A stretch of DNA of 64,000 nucleotides from AP-15 sp963750195 (GTDB lineage Bacteria; Pseudomonadota; Alphaproteobacteria; ATCC43930; CGMCC-115725). The stretch lies in the NCBI GenBank assembly GCA_963750195.1, contig CAVVPS010000016.1, forward strand, positions 310,001-374,000, in the 5' to 3' direction. Position numbers and translations under genes: made by a program. Below are positions 37,489 through 45,627 of this stretch, piece by piece. The number at the start of each line of letters is the position of its first letter. Position 1 is the first letter of the stretch. Below the pieces are notes generated by a model. That model searched no databases, was not told where the DNA came from, and worked only from the letters and a program-made list of their open reading frames with translations.

Positions 37489-38670
37489 GGGTATCGAGTT
37501 GTCGATCTGACGTCGAATGTCTCCGGGCCACTGGCGACGATGATCCTCGCCGACCAGGGCGCCGATGTGATCAAGGTTGAAGCGCCCGACGGCGGCGACG
37601 CCACTCGAGCGGGGGGCAATCGGCGGGCCGGATTTACCGCGTCATTCCTCAACAACAATCGCAACAAGCGATCGATTGCCCTCGATCTGAAAAGGCCCGC
37701 AGCATTAGAGGTGTTGATGCGGCTGATCGCCGGCGCCGACGTCTTTGTCCAGAACTTTCGCCCCGGTGTCGCCGAACGCCTCGGAGTTGGCGAGGACGCC
37801 GTTCGCGCGGTGTCGCCTAACATCGTCTATGTCTCGATCAGCGGCTTTGGCGAAGTGGGCCCTTATGCCGCAAAGCCGGCCTACGACCCGGTGATCCAGG
37901 GCTTTTCGGGGCTGGCGACGGTGCAAGCGGGCTCCGACGAGGCGCGCCCGCGGTTGCTGCGCACGATCCTGCCCGACAAACTGACCGCGATCACCGCCTC
38001 GCAGGCGATAACCGCCGCTCTTTTGGCGCGCGAGCGCACCGGCGAAGGCCAGCATGTCCGGCTGTCGATGCTGGAAGCTGTGGTCGCGTTCCTGTGGAGC
38101 TCGGACATGGGCAGCCAGACCTTTGTCGGCGACGAACCGGCGCGCCAGGAGCCGGCGAGCGCGCACGATCTGATCTACGACACGGCGGACGGATACATCA
38201 CCGCGGCGGCGTTGACCGACCGGCAATGGGCCGGCTTGGCGCGGGCGGTTGGGCACCCGGAATGGCTCGAAGACGAGCGTTTCAAAACCCCGGCTCTGCG
38301 CCAGCACAACATCGAAGCGCGGCTGGAACTCACCCAGCAGGCATTGATGACTCGCCGGGCGGCGGATTGGCTCGAACGCCTGACCGCCGCGCAGGTGCCG
38401 TGTGGCCCCGTGTTGACGCGCAACCAGGTCATCCGCGATCCGCAGGTCGAAGCCTTGGGGCTCGTCGTCGAGACCGAGCACAAAAGGGCCGGGCGGTTGC
38501 GCCAGGCGCGCGCGGCGGCGCGGTTCTCGCGCACCCCGACCGAGATCCGCAGCGGCGCCCCGGCGCTTGGCGAGCACACCGAAGAGATCCTGGCCGAACT
38601 CGGCTATTCGCCCGCCGAAATTGCGGAACTCGGCTCGGCCAAAATGGCGGCTGCCGCGGACGGAGATTAG
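37471..38670 (+). CDS. Class III (CaiB/BaiF) CoA transferase
   Basis: A 399-residue formyl-CoA-transferase-type enzyme moving CoA between carboxylic acids. Family blocks: GYRVVDLTSNVSGPLATMIL, GADVIKVEAPDGGD, NRNKRSIALDLKRPA, FVQNFRPGVAERLGVG, and the catalytic Asp139 in KPAYDPVIQGFSG; the end reads APALGEHTEEILAELGY. Starts at ATG 37471, overlapping the PEP-CTERM remnant on the other strand. The GST gene follows by two bases, so they form an operon. Substrate not predictable. Confidence 0.92.
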   Translation: MPGPLHGYRVVDLTSNVSGPLATMILADQGADVIKVEAPDGGDATRAGGNRRAGFTASFLNNNRNKRSIALDLKRPAALEVLMRLIAGADVFVQNFRPGVAERLGVGEDAVRAVSPNIVYVSISGFGEVGPYAAKPAYDPVIQGFSGLATVQAGSDEARPRLLRTILPDKLTAITASQAITAALLARERTGEGQHVRLSMLEAVVAFLWSSDMGSQTFVGDEPARQEPASAHDLIYDTADGYITAAALTDRQWAGLARAVGHPEWLEDERFKTPALRQHNIEARLELTQQALMTRRAADWLERLTAAQVPCGPVLTRNQVIRDPQVEALGLVVETEHKRAGRLRQARAAARFSRTPTEIRSGAPALGEHTEEILAELGYSPAEIAELGSAKMAAAADGD

Positions 38671-38672
38671 TC

Positions 38673-39374
38673 GTGATCGATTTTTATTACTGGCCGACGC
38701 CGAACGGCTGGAAGATCGCGATCATGCTCGAGGAGTGTGGCCTCGAATACCATGTGATCCCGGTCAATATCGGCCGCGGCGACCAGTTCAAACCCGAATT
38801 CCTGGCGATCAGCCCGAACAACCGCATGCCGGCGATCGTCGACCACGACGAGCCGGATGGGCCGCTGCCAGTATTCGAGTTGGGGGCGATTCTGATCCAC
38901 CTCGCGGAAAGAGCCGGGCGGTTCATGCCGCAGACCCGGCGCGGGAGGAAGGAATGCCTCGAATGGCTGTTCTGGCAGGTCGGCAATCTCGGGCCGATGG
39001 CCGGGCAGCTCAGCCATTTTGTCAATTATGCTGCGCAGGGCGAGCACCCTTATTCGCACAAGCGCTACGCCGACGAATACAATCGCTGCCTCGGCGTTCT
39101 CGAACGCCGCCTTGAAGGGCGCGAATTCATCCTCGACGATTATTCGATCGCCGATATGGCATCATGGCCATGGGTGCTTATCGCCAAACCGTTGGGCCAG
39201 CCGCTCGATGACTTTCCCAATGTCGCGCGCTGGCGTGCGGCACTCAGAGATCGGCCGGCGGTGCAGCGCGGGGTGGATTTGGGCAAGGAATTGCGCCGCT
39301 CGGCGCCGCCCTCCGACGAGGAACGGCGGGTACTGTTCAATCAAACGGCGCAGAGTCCGCGCGGCGGGTCATAA
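38673..39374 (+). CDS. Glutathione S-transferase family protein (YghU/YfcG-like)
   Basis: A 233-residue GST: thioredoxin-like N-domain (DFYYWPTPNGWKIAIMLEEC, FLAISPNNRMPAIVDHDEP, LPVFELGAILIHLAER) and helical C-domain with EWLFWQVGNLGPMAGQLSHF, the signature of the Nu-class disulfide-bond oxidoreductases YfcG/YghU. GTG 38673 follows GGAGATTA and the CoA transferase stop by two bases. Its stop lies three bases from the convergent livM stop. Confidence 0.92.
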   Translation: MIDFYYWPTPNGWKIAIMLEECGLEYHVIPVNIGRGDQFKPEFLAISPNNRMPAIVDHDEPDGPLPVFELGAILIHLAERAGRFMPQTRRGRKECLEWLFWQVGNLGPMAGQLSHFVNYAAQGEHPYSHKRYADEYNRCLGVLERRLEGREFILDDYSIADMASWPWVLIAKPLGQPLDDFPNVARWRAALRDRPAVQRGVDLGKELRRSAPPSDEERRVLFNQTAQSPRGGS

Positions 39375-39377
39375 GGT

Positions 39378-40331
39378 TTATTGGTTGAGCCAACGGCGCG
39401 CGAAGCCGAGCAACCCTTGCGGCAAGAAGATGACGATGGCGATGAAGATAATGCCGAGCGGGATCAGATAGTATTCAGTCAGGAAGCGCGACAGACCTTC
39501 GCGCAACAGCAGGAAGAAAGCCGCCCCCACGATCGGCCCGACCAAGGTGCCGATGCCGCCGATGACGTTGTAGATCACCGTCTCGCCCGAAACGAGAAAG
39601 AACACGAAGTCGGGCGCGGCGAACTGGTTCTGGATGGCGTAGAGAACGCCGGCGAGGCCGGCGAATAGGCCCGACAACATCACCGCGACGATCTTGTAGC
39701 GCTCAATGGCATAGCCGATGGCGCGCGTGCGCGCCTCATTCTCGCGGATCGACTGCAATACCATGCCGAAGGGCGACTGGGTGATGCGCCGCAGCAAGAG
39801 ATAGGACCCAGCCACCACCGCGAGCACGAACCAATGCAGGATCGTCGGGGTGAACGGGATCGACAGCATCCGTCCGAAACCGAGCGCCGGCTGGTCGAAG
39901 TTGAGCCCGTTCTCGCCACCGGTTACTGCCGTCCAGGTGAAGATGATGACGTAGAAGATCTGCGAGAAGATCAGAGTCGTGATCGCGAAATAAATGTCGC
40001 GCAGCCGGGTCGAGAAATAGGCGACGAAGGCGGCAACCCCGGCAGCGGCAATCAGCCCGTAGCCGAGTGCCAGCCATAGGTTAGGCGGGTGCGAGGTCAA
40101 CAGCGCGGCGGCCGCGCCATACATGCCGAGCCCGAAAAACGCCGAATGACCGAACGATACCATGCCGGTGTAGCCAATCAGGATGTCGGACGACATCGCC
40201 AACAAACCCCAGATCAGGATCTCGGTCAGAAACCGGCGCCAAAACTCGGACAGGACAAGCGGCGCTACAACCAGGAGGGCGATGACAACGGCGAACCCGG
40301 TCCAGAAGACGACGCCGTGACCCCGCCTCAT
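39378..40331 (-). CDS. livM: Branched-chain-type ABC permease LivM
   Basis: A 317-residue hydrophobic permease with the LivM hallmarks LIGYTGMVSFGHSAFFGLG, ALGYGLIAAAGVAAFVAYFS, TGGENGLNF, SIRENEARTRAIGYAIERYK and VIGGIGTLVGPIVGAAFFLL. The ATG at 40331 overlaps the livH stop. Last gene of an operon with an upstream binding protein. Substrate may be a branched-chain amino acid, an amide or an aromatic acid; binding-protein sequence alone does not decide. Confidence 0.93.
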   Translation of the reverse strand: MRRGHGVVFWTGFAVVIALLVVAPLVLSEFWRRFLTEILIWGLLAMSSDILIGYTGMVSFGHSAFFGLGMYGAAAALLTSHPPNLWLALGYGLIAAAGVAAFVAYFSTRLRDIYFAITTLIFSQIFYVIIFTWTAVTGGENGLNFDQPALGFGRMLSIPFTPTILHWFVLAVVAGSYLLLRRITQSPFGMVLQSIRENEARTRAIGYAIERYKIVAVMLSGLFAGLAGVLYAIQNQFAAPDFVFFLVSGETVIYNVIGGIGTLVGPIVGAAFFLLLREGLSRFLTEYYLIPLGIIFIAIVIFLPQGLLGFARRWLNQ

Positions 40332-41200
40332 TTCGGCGTCGCAACGAATAGGCCGGTCGGTCGGAACAGCAGGGTCACGATCAGCACGACGAACGAGACG
40401 ATGACCGCCTGCGAAGGGCTGACCCATAAGGACGCGTAGGCCTCGAGGAGGCTGATCAAGATCGCCGCGGCGATCGAGCCGCCGAGGCTGCCCATGCCGC
40501 CGACCACGACGACGATAAACGCTCGCAAGATCCAGTTGATGCCCATCGTCGGGTCGACGCCGCCGAACGGGCCGAACAACACCCCGCTTGCCGCGGCCAT
40601 GCCGGAGCCGATCGCGAACACGCCGGTCAGTACCCAGGGCACCGGGATGCCCATCGCCTGCGCCATCACTCGGTCCTGGGTGGTGGCGCGGATCCAGATG
40701 CCCCAGATGCCGAATTTGAGGAACAGCCAAAAGCCACCGATGATCGCCGCCGAGAGCAGCGCGATGGCCACCCGGTACCAGGGATAATCAAGATAGAACA
40801 AGGTGAAGTGGCCGCCGATCGGCTCGGCGATCTTTCGCGACACCGGCCCGAATTGCCACAGCGCGTAATTCTGCAACACCAGCGAGATCCCAAAGGTCGC
40901 CAGGATCGTCGTCAGCGGGTCGCGGCCGATCAGCGGCCGCAAGGTGACCAGATAGATCGCCGCTCCCAGGAGCGCGATCAGGACGCTGGCTGAGATCAGC
41001 GCGAACCAGAAATTGCCGGTGAGCGCCAGGGTCAGCACGCCGACATAAGCGCCAAGCATGAACAATTCGCCATGCGCAAAATTAACCACGTCCATGATGC
41101 CGAAGATCAGGGTGAGACCGGAGGACACCAGCGCCAGGATCATGCCGGTGACGACGCCGTTGATGGTCTGGATCAGGATCTGATCGAGCGGGACGCCCAT
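40328..41200 (-). CDS. livH: Branched-chain-type ABC permease LivH
   Basis: A 290-residue permease with family blocks INGVVTGMILALVSSGLTLI, FGIMDVVNFAHGELFMLGAY, GRDPLTTILATFGISLVLQN, RVMAQAMGIPVPWVLTGVFA and VVVVGGMGSLGGSIAAAIL. Pairs with LivM as the membrane channel. ATGA overlap with livM; only one base separates it from the livF stop. Confidence 0.94.
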   Translation of the reverse strand: MGVPLDQILIQTINGVVTGMILALVSSGLTLIFGIMDVVNFAHGELFMLGAYVGVLTLALTGNFWFALISASVLIALLGAAIYLVTLRPLIGRDPLTTILATFGISLVLQNYALWQFGPVSRKIAEPIGGHFTLFYLDYPWYRVAIALLSAAIIGGFWLFLKFGIWGIWIRATTQDRVMAQAMGIPVPWVLTGVFAIGSGMAAASGVLFGPFGGVDPTMGINWILRAFIVVVVGGMGSLGGSIAAAILISLLEAYASLWVSPSQAVIVSFVVLIVTLLFRPTGLFVATPK

Positions 41201-41201
41201 G

Positions 41202-41960
41202 TCACACGCCGAGATACTGGTGGATGACTGCGTCGTCGACGTGCAATTCAGAGGCCAAGGCGTGGTGCCGCACTTCGCCCTTCTCGATGAAATACACCCG
41301 CTGGCTGGCCTCGAGGGTTAGCGGCACGTTCTGCTCGACCAGTAGCACCGCCACCGCCTCGTGGTGCAGGACCTCGATGATCTCGCGGATTTGCGAGACC
41401 ATGCGGGGCATCAGCCCCTCGGTCGGCTCGTCGAGGAGGATTATCTTGGGCTCCAGCATCATCGCGCGGGCGATCGCCAACATCTGCTGCTCGCCACCCG
41501 ACAAGGTTCCGCCGCTCTGGCTGCGCCGTTCCGCCAATACTGGGAAATAGGCGTAGACCTTGTCGATCAGCTCGGCCTTGCGCGACTTACCGACGCCATG
41601 ACGGTCGAGCCCAACCCGGAGGTTTTCGAGCACCGTTAATAAGGGGAAGATGCGCCGATCCTCGGGCACATAGCCGATCCCGATCCGGGCCAACCGATGC
41701 GATGGCAGCCGGGTGATCGAGCGCCCTTCGAAGCTGACATCGCCCTGGCTCGGATGGACGATGCCGGCGATCGCCTTCAAGGTGGTGCTCTTGCCGACGC
41801 CGTTGCGCCCGAGCAGCCCGACCACTTCGCCGCGCCCGACTTCAAGCGAGACCCCGTGCAGGATGTGGCTCTTACCGTAATAGGTGTGAATGCGGTCGAC
41901 AGCGAGCAGCGGCTCCGAGAGCGGCTCGGTCTTGCTCAAAGCCTGATCCAACACGGTCAT
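41202..41960 (-). CDS. livF: Branched-chain-type ABC ATPase LivF
   Basis: A 252-residue ATPase: Walker A GRNGVGKSTTLKAIAG, signature GTLSGGEQQMLAIARAM, Walker B KIILLDEPTEGLMPRM (the LivF-type EGL), switch His replaced by Gln in LLVEQN as is normal for LivF. ATG 41960 chosen; the upstream TTG lies in repeat sequence. A 220-base gap containing a palindromic repeat separates it from livG. Confidence 0.93.
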   Translation of the reverse strand: MTVLDQALSKTEPLSEPLLAVDRIHTYYGKSHILHGVSLEVGRGEVVGLLGRNGVGKSTTLKAIAGIVHPSQGDVSFEGRSITRLPSHRLARIGIGYVPEDRRIFPLLTVLENLRVGLDRHGVGKSRKAELIDKVYAYFPVLAERRSQSGGTLSGGEQQMLAIARAMMLEPKIILLDEPTEGLMPRMVSQIREIIEVLHHEAVAVLLVEQNVPLTLEASQRVYFIEKGEVRHHALASELHVDDAVIHQYLGV

Positions 41961-42060
41961 CTTGCCGTCATTCCCGCGCAAAGGCCGGGCTGTCCGGGGG
42001 AACTACGTCTGCGACCTATGCCCCATTGGGCCGTACACGAAACAGTATGAAGTCGTCTTG

Positions 42061-42140
42061 CGCGGACTTGATCCGCGGATCCACGTCTTTGTTCCGGGCG
42101 CCGGAAGGCGTGGATGGCCGGGTCAAGCCCGGCCAAGACC
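42061..42140. repeat. Dispersed palindromic repeat in the livG-livF gap
   Basis: Arms 42061-42085 (CGCGGACTTGATCCGCGGAT then CCACG) and 42109-42140 (CGTGGATGGCCGGGTCAAGC then CCGGCCAAGACC) form a long imperfect hairpin with a ~23-base loop. It is the same family as palindromes B and E beside the GIY-YIG gene, including the shared ATCCACGTCTT edge. It lies inside an operon, between livG and livF, where it could affect mRNA stability or attenuate downstream genes. Confidence 0.75.
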
Positions 42141-42180
42141 AATTTGTGGCGCTCGACCAATAGCGATTTTGGGCCGCCGG

Positions 42181-42978
42181 TCATGTCTTGAGGTAGACTT
42201 CGAGCACGCGCGGGTTTTTCTGAATCACAGCGGGGGGACCTTCGGCCAATATCTCGCCGTAATGGAACACGGTAATTCGGTCGGCCAGTTCCATCACCAC
42301 CTGCATGTCGTGCTCGACGATTAGGATGGTGAGGTTCTTGGCGATGCGGCGGACCAGCTGCATCGTGTCGTGGGTCTCGGCGGCACTCATCCCCGCGGTC
42401 GGCTCGTCAAGGCACAGCAATTGCGGCTCGGTCGCCAGCGCGATGGCGATTTCGAGGGTCCGCTGCTCGCCATGCGAGAGGTTGGCGGCGAGTTCCTCGG
42501 CCTTGGATAAAAGGCCGACCGCGTCGAGCGCCGCCTCTGCCTTATCGATGATATCGCGATGCGAGTGATGGTGGGTCAACATGCTCCAGCCGTGCCGACG
42601 CGACTGAGCGGCGATGCGGACGTTTTCGAGCGCGGTCGCGTTTGGCAGGACGTTGGTGATCTGATACGAGCGGGCAATTCCCCTCTGGGAGATCTTGTTC
42701 GGGGGCAGTCCGGTGATGTCCACGCCGGCAAGGACGATCGATCCCGAAGTCGGCCGCAGGACGCCGGTCAGGCAGTTGAAGAAGGTGCTCTTGCCGGCGC
42801 CGTTGGGGCCGATGATGGCGCGGATCTCACCGCGCTCGACGGCGAAATTGACGTGGTCGAGCGCGGTGAGCCCGCCGAAGCGGATAGTCAGGTCCTCGGT
42901 GCGCAGCAGCGGCGCGAAACCGGCGCCCGGGCTGACCGCAGCTCGGGCCGGCGCGGCCAGCGACGGGTCGGCCGACAC
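42181..42978 (-). CDS. livG: Branched-chain-type ABC ATPase LivG
   Basis: A 265-residue ATPase with LivG features: FGGLTALDHVNFAVERGEIR, Walker A GPNGAGKSTFFNCLTG, GIARSYQITNVLPNATALEN, signature NLSHGEQRTLEIAIALA, Walker B LLCLDEPTAGMSAAET and VEHDMQVVMELADRI. The N-terminal ~25 residues are extra. ATG 42978 overlaps the binding-protein stop by a few bases. Downstream is the repeat-containing gap. Confidence 0.94.
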   Translation of the reverse strand: MSADPSLAAPARAAVSPGAGFAPLLRTEDLTIRFGGLTALDHVNFAVERGEIRAIIGPNGAGKSTFFNCLTGVLRPTSGSIVLAGVDITGLPPNKISQRGIARSYQITNVLPNATALENVRIAAQSRRHGWSMLTHHHSHRDIIDKAEAALDAVGLLSKAEELAANLSHGEQRTLEIAIALATEPQLLCLDEPTAGMSAAETHDTMQLVRRIAKNLTILIVEHDMQVVMELADRITVFHYGEILAEGPPAVIQKNPRVLEVYLKT

Positions 42979-44257
42979 TTAGGCGGCGAAACTGCAGGCC
43001 GGCGGTACGATCGTCTTGTCCTTAGCGATGACATCCTTGATGTGGTAGGCGCCGCCGTCGACCTGGTAGATGAACTCGCGGCAAAACGCCTGATGATCCG
43101 CCGCGCGCAAGGTCTTGTCGCCCTGTGGGAAGTCGTAACCTTCCTTCATCTCGAGCCCTTCGAGGGCCTCGATCAGCTTCATCGCGTCGGCACGCCCCTG
43201 GAATTTCGATTTCTCGATGCCGAGCTTGAGGCAATTCATCGCCTCGAAATTCGACTGCACGTAGCGGTCGGGCAACGGGTTCGACGGGGCGACCGACTGC
43301 AACCGTTTCACAGCCTCCTCGTAAAACGACTTTGCATAGGGCGTGTCGAGCGGCTCTTCGAGCACCGGAATGTAGCGGTCGATGCCGGTGAAACCGTCGA
43401 TCTTTTTGCCGAGGGCGGGCAGGCTCGAGGGCACCGCGACGGCGCCGTCGCCGGCCCATTTGTATTTTTTGGTCAGGCCTAGATCGTAGCCCTGGTTGAC
43501 GATATTGATCGCGTCCTTGCCGAAAAAGATGATCAGAAACCCGTCGAAACTGCCGCTGACCTTGGACAGGAATGGGGTCATGTCGGGGGTGTTGAGCGGG
43601 ATGCCGGTGGTGCCGACGACCTCGCCGCCCTGCTTTTTGATCGAACTCGATGTAGGCGTCGCGGGTCGATTGGCCCCAGGCGTAATCGGCATAGGCGATG
43701 TGCCACTTCTTGCCGATCTTGTTGACGAGGTACGGCCCGAACGCCACCGCCTGCGCCGGCGCGAAGTCGTAGGGGCGGAAGCTGTAGCGATTGCATTTGC
43801 TGGTCGTAATCGTCGTGTCGAGGCACACGCTGATCATGTTGACGATCTTGTGCTGCTGATAGAGCGGCATGCACGCTAGGCAGATGTTTGACAGGACGCC
43901 GCCGACATTGGCGTCGACCTCGTCCTCGACCAGCAATTTCTCGGTCTTGCGGCGGCCGATATCGGGCGCCGACGCGTCGTCTTCGGCGATCAGCTGAACC
44001 TCACGGCCCAGGATGCCACCGTTCTTGTTGATGCGGTCTACGGCCATCTGCAGGCCGACGAGCGCGGTCTTACCGATCGATGCGGCGCCGCCCGACAGCG
44101 GCTGGATGCTGCCGATCTTGTACGGTGTCGACGCTGCCAGGGCGTAGCGCATCGGCGTCGGCGCCAGAACTGCCGCTGCACCTCCCACAGCGCTCCAGCG
44201 CAGCAGCCGGCGACGCGTAAGTGCGGCGCCCGATCGGAGGATTCCGTCGTCTGCCAT
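42979..44257 (-). pseudogene. ABC-type branched-chain solute-binding protein, one frameshift
   Basis: Periplasmic type I binding protein heading the liv operon. Twin-arginine signal (LTRRRLLRWSAVGGAAAVLA), then YKIGSIQPLSGGAASIGKTA, NKNGGILGREVQLIAEDDAS, GGVLSNICLACMPLYQQHK and YADYAWGQSTRDAYIEF. Near 43643 the frame shifts; the rest reads KKQGGEVVGTTGIPLNTPDM, FFGKDAINIVNQGYDLGL and HIKDVIAKDKTIVPPACSFA. Combined length (~425) fits the family. ATG 44257 has GGGAAAGGAA upstream. A Cys pair (ICLACMP) near the ligand site is typical of the amide/urea-like branch, but the substrate is uncertain. Confidence 0.85.
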
Positions 44258-44449
44258 CGTGATTCCTTTCCCTGATCCTTAAGCAAAGTTCGCGCCAGTT
44301 ATGGCGTTAGCGCGTCGCCGCGGTCCGCCGGCGAGCCGCGCCAGATGCGGTGAAAGCACGCAAAATGTCAAGTTGAACAACCTCTAAGAGAGTGCATCAA
44401 GGGACGCGGCAATCTGACGATCGAGCATCCCTACCGACAACCAGGCGGC

Positions 44450-45427
44450 CTATTTTGAGGGCGGCGGTTTGGGTGGGGGATCGATCTGCACGGTACCGGT
44501 CATTCCCGCCACCAGGACTACGCCCTTCGGCACGTGATCGATATGGACGCGGACCGGAACGCGCTGGGCAAGGCGCACCCAGGTGAAGATCGGGTTGACC
44601 GAGGCCAACCCCTCCTGGCCCGGCTGCGCATTGGCGACGGTAATTGCGCGCGCGATGCTATCGACGTGGCCATGCAGGGTTTGCGAATACCCCATTAATT
44701 TAACCGTCGCCGGATCGCCTTTGCGGATGTGAGCGAGGTTGGTCTCCTCAAAATAGCCGTCGACCCAATATGAATCGGCGTCGACCAGCGAGATCAAATT
44801 CTCACCGACCGTGGCGTAATCGCCCAGCTGCGCCAACAGATTGGTGACATAGCCGTTGACCGGGGAACGGATCTCGGTGCGCTGCAGATTGACCCGCGCC
44901 TGATTCAAATTTGCCACTGCCTGCTGATACGTCGCTTGGGCGGCAATCGCCTCGCTCTCATAGGTCTGCTTTTCCTCCTTGGTCACCGACAATCGGGTCA
45001 GTTCCTGCCGTCGCTGCGCCTCGCGTTGCGCGTTGTGTGCGGTAACTTGAGCATTCTCCACCGCGGCTTCGGCGAGGTCGACGGCGATCTTGTAGTTGGT
45101 CGGGTCGATCACCATCAACAGGTCGCCCCGGTGCACGAATTGATTGTCAGCAACCGGCAATTGCACGATCTGGCCCGCGACCTGCGGCGCCATCGTCACG
45201 ACGTAGGCCCGCACCGTGCCGTCGCGCGTCCAAGGCACCTCCATATAGATGTCCCACATCGCTTGACCGAGTGCGACAGCAGCCGCCACCGCGATCAGCG
45301 TGAGCACGAACGGCAGAAGGCGGATGCGAGACCGCCGGCGGGAAGCTGCGGCGGGCGTGCCAAGCCGGTCCGCGACGGGGGCGTTCGGGGCGACGTCGTC
45401 GCGCGGTCTCAGCTCGGTATCGGCCAT
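44450..45427 (-). CDS. HlyD/AaeA-type membrane fusion protein
   Basis: A 325-residue periplasmic adaptor: one N-terminal membrane helix (LLPFVLTLIAVAAAVALGQA), lipoyl half-motifs (VRAYVVTMAPQVAGQIVQLP, RTEIRSPVNGYVTNLLAQLG), an alpha-hairpin (AAVENAQVTAHNAQREAQRR) and a beta-barrel (YWVDGYFEETNLAHIRKGDP). It links the FUSC pump to the outer membrane. ATG 45427 overlaps the DUF1656 gene by 19 bases. The operon resembles aaeXAB for aromatic acid efflux. Confidence 0.9.
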   Translation of the reverse strand: MADTELRPRDDVAPNAPVADRLGTPAAASRRRSRIRLLPFVLTLIAVAAAVALGQAMWDIYMEVPWTRDGTVRAYVVTMAPQVAGQIVQLPVADNQFVHRGDLLMVIDPTNYKIAVDLAEAAVENAQVTAHNAQREAQRRQELTRLSVTKEEKQTYESEAIAAQATYQQAVANLNQARVNLQRTEIRSPVNGYVTNLLAQLGDYATVGENLISLVDADSYWVDGYFEETNLAHIRKGDPATVKLMGYSQTLHGHVDSIARAITVANAQPGQEGLASVNPIFTWVRLAQRVPVRVHIDHVPKGVVLVAGMTGTVQIDPPPKPPPSK

Positions 45428-45627
45428 CTTGCGATCAACAGAACCATCGACGAAAACACGATCATATAAACCGCGAACACAAATAGAGCCGGGTGCCACA
45501 CGTAGCGCAACAAGCCAAAGCGGGCAGCGCCCCAGCGCAACCAAATGGTGGCAAACCAGGCGGCAACCATGATCACAGAGACCGGCGCGACATAGACGCC
45601 AAAGAGGTTGATCTCGGTGAACCTCAC
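45409..45627 (-). CDS. DUF1656 (AaeX-like) small membrane protein
   Basis: A 72-residue protein with two hydrophobic segments (VYVAPVSVIMVAAWFATIWL; VFAVYMIVFSSMVLLIA), beginning MRFTEINLFGVYVAP as in DUF1656/AaeX proteins. Always found between the FUSC pump and its adaptor; role in pump assembly is unproven. Overlaps both neighbours (4 and 19 bases). Confidence 0.88.
   Translation of the reverse strand: MRFTEINLFGVYVAPVSVIMVAAWFATIWLRWGAARFGLLRYVWHPALFVFAVYMIVFSSMVLLIARWPIPS

Noticed and set aside
40332..40730. Extension of livM into a 450-residue protein
   Set aside because: The extra residues are an out-of-frame reading of livH; ATG 40331 overlaps the livH stop as expected.
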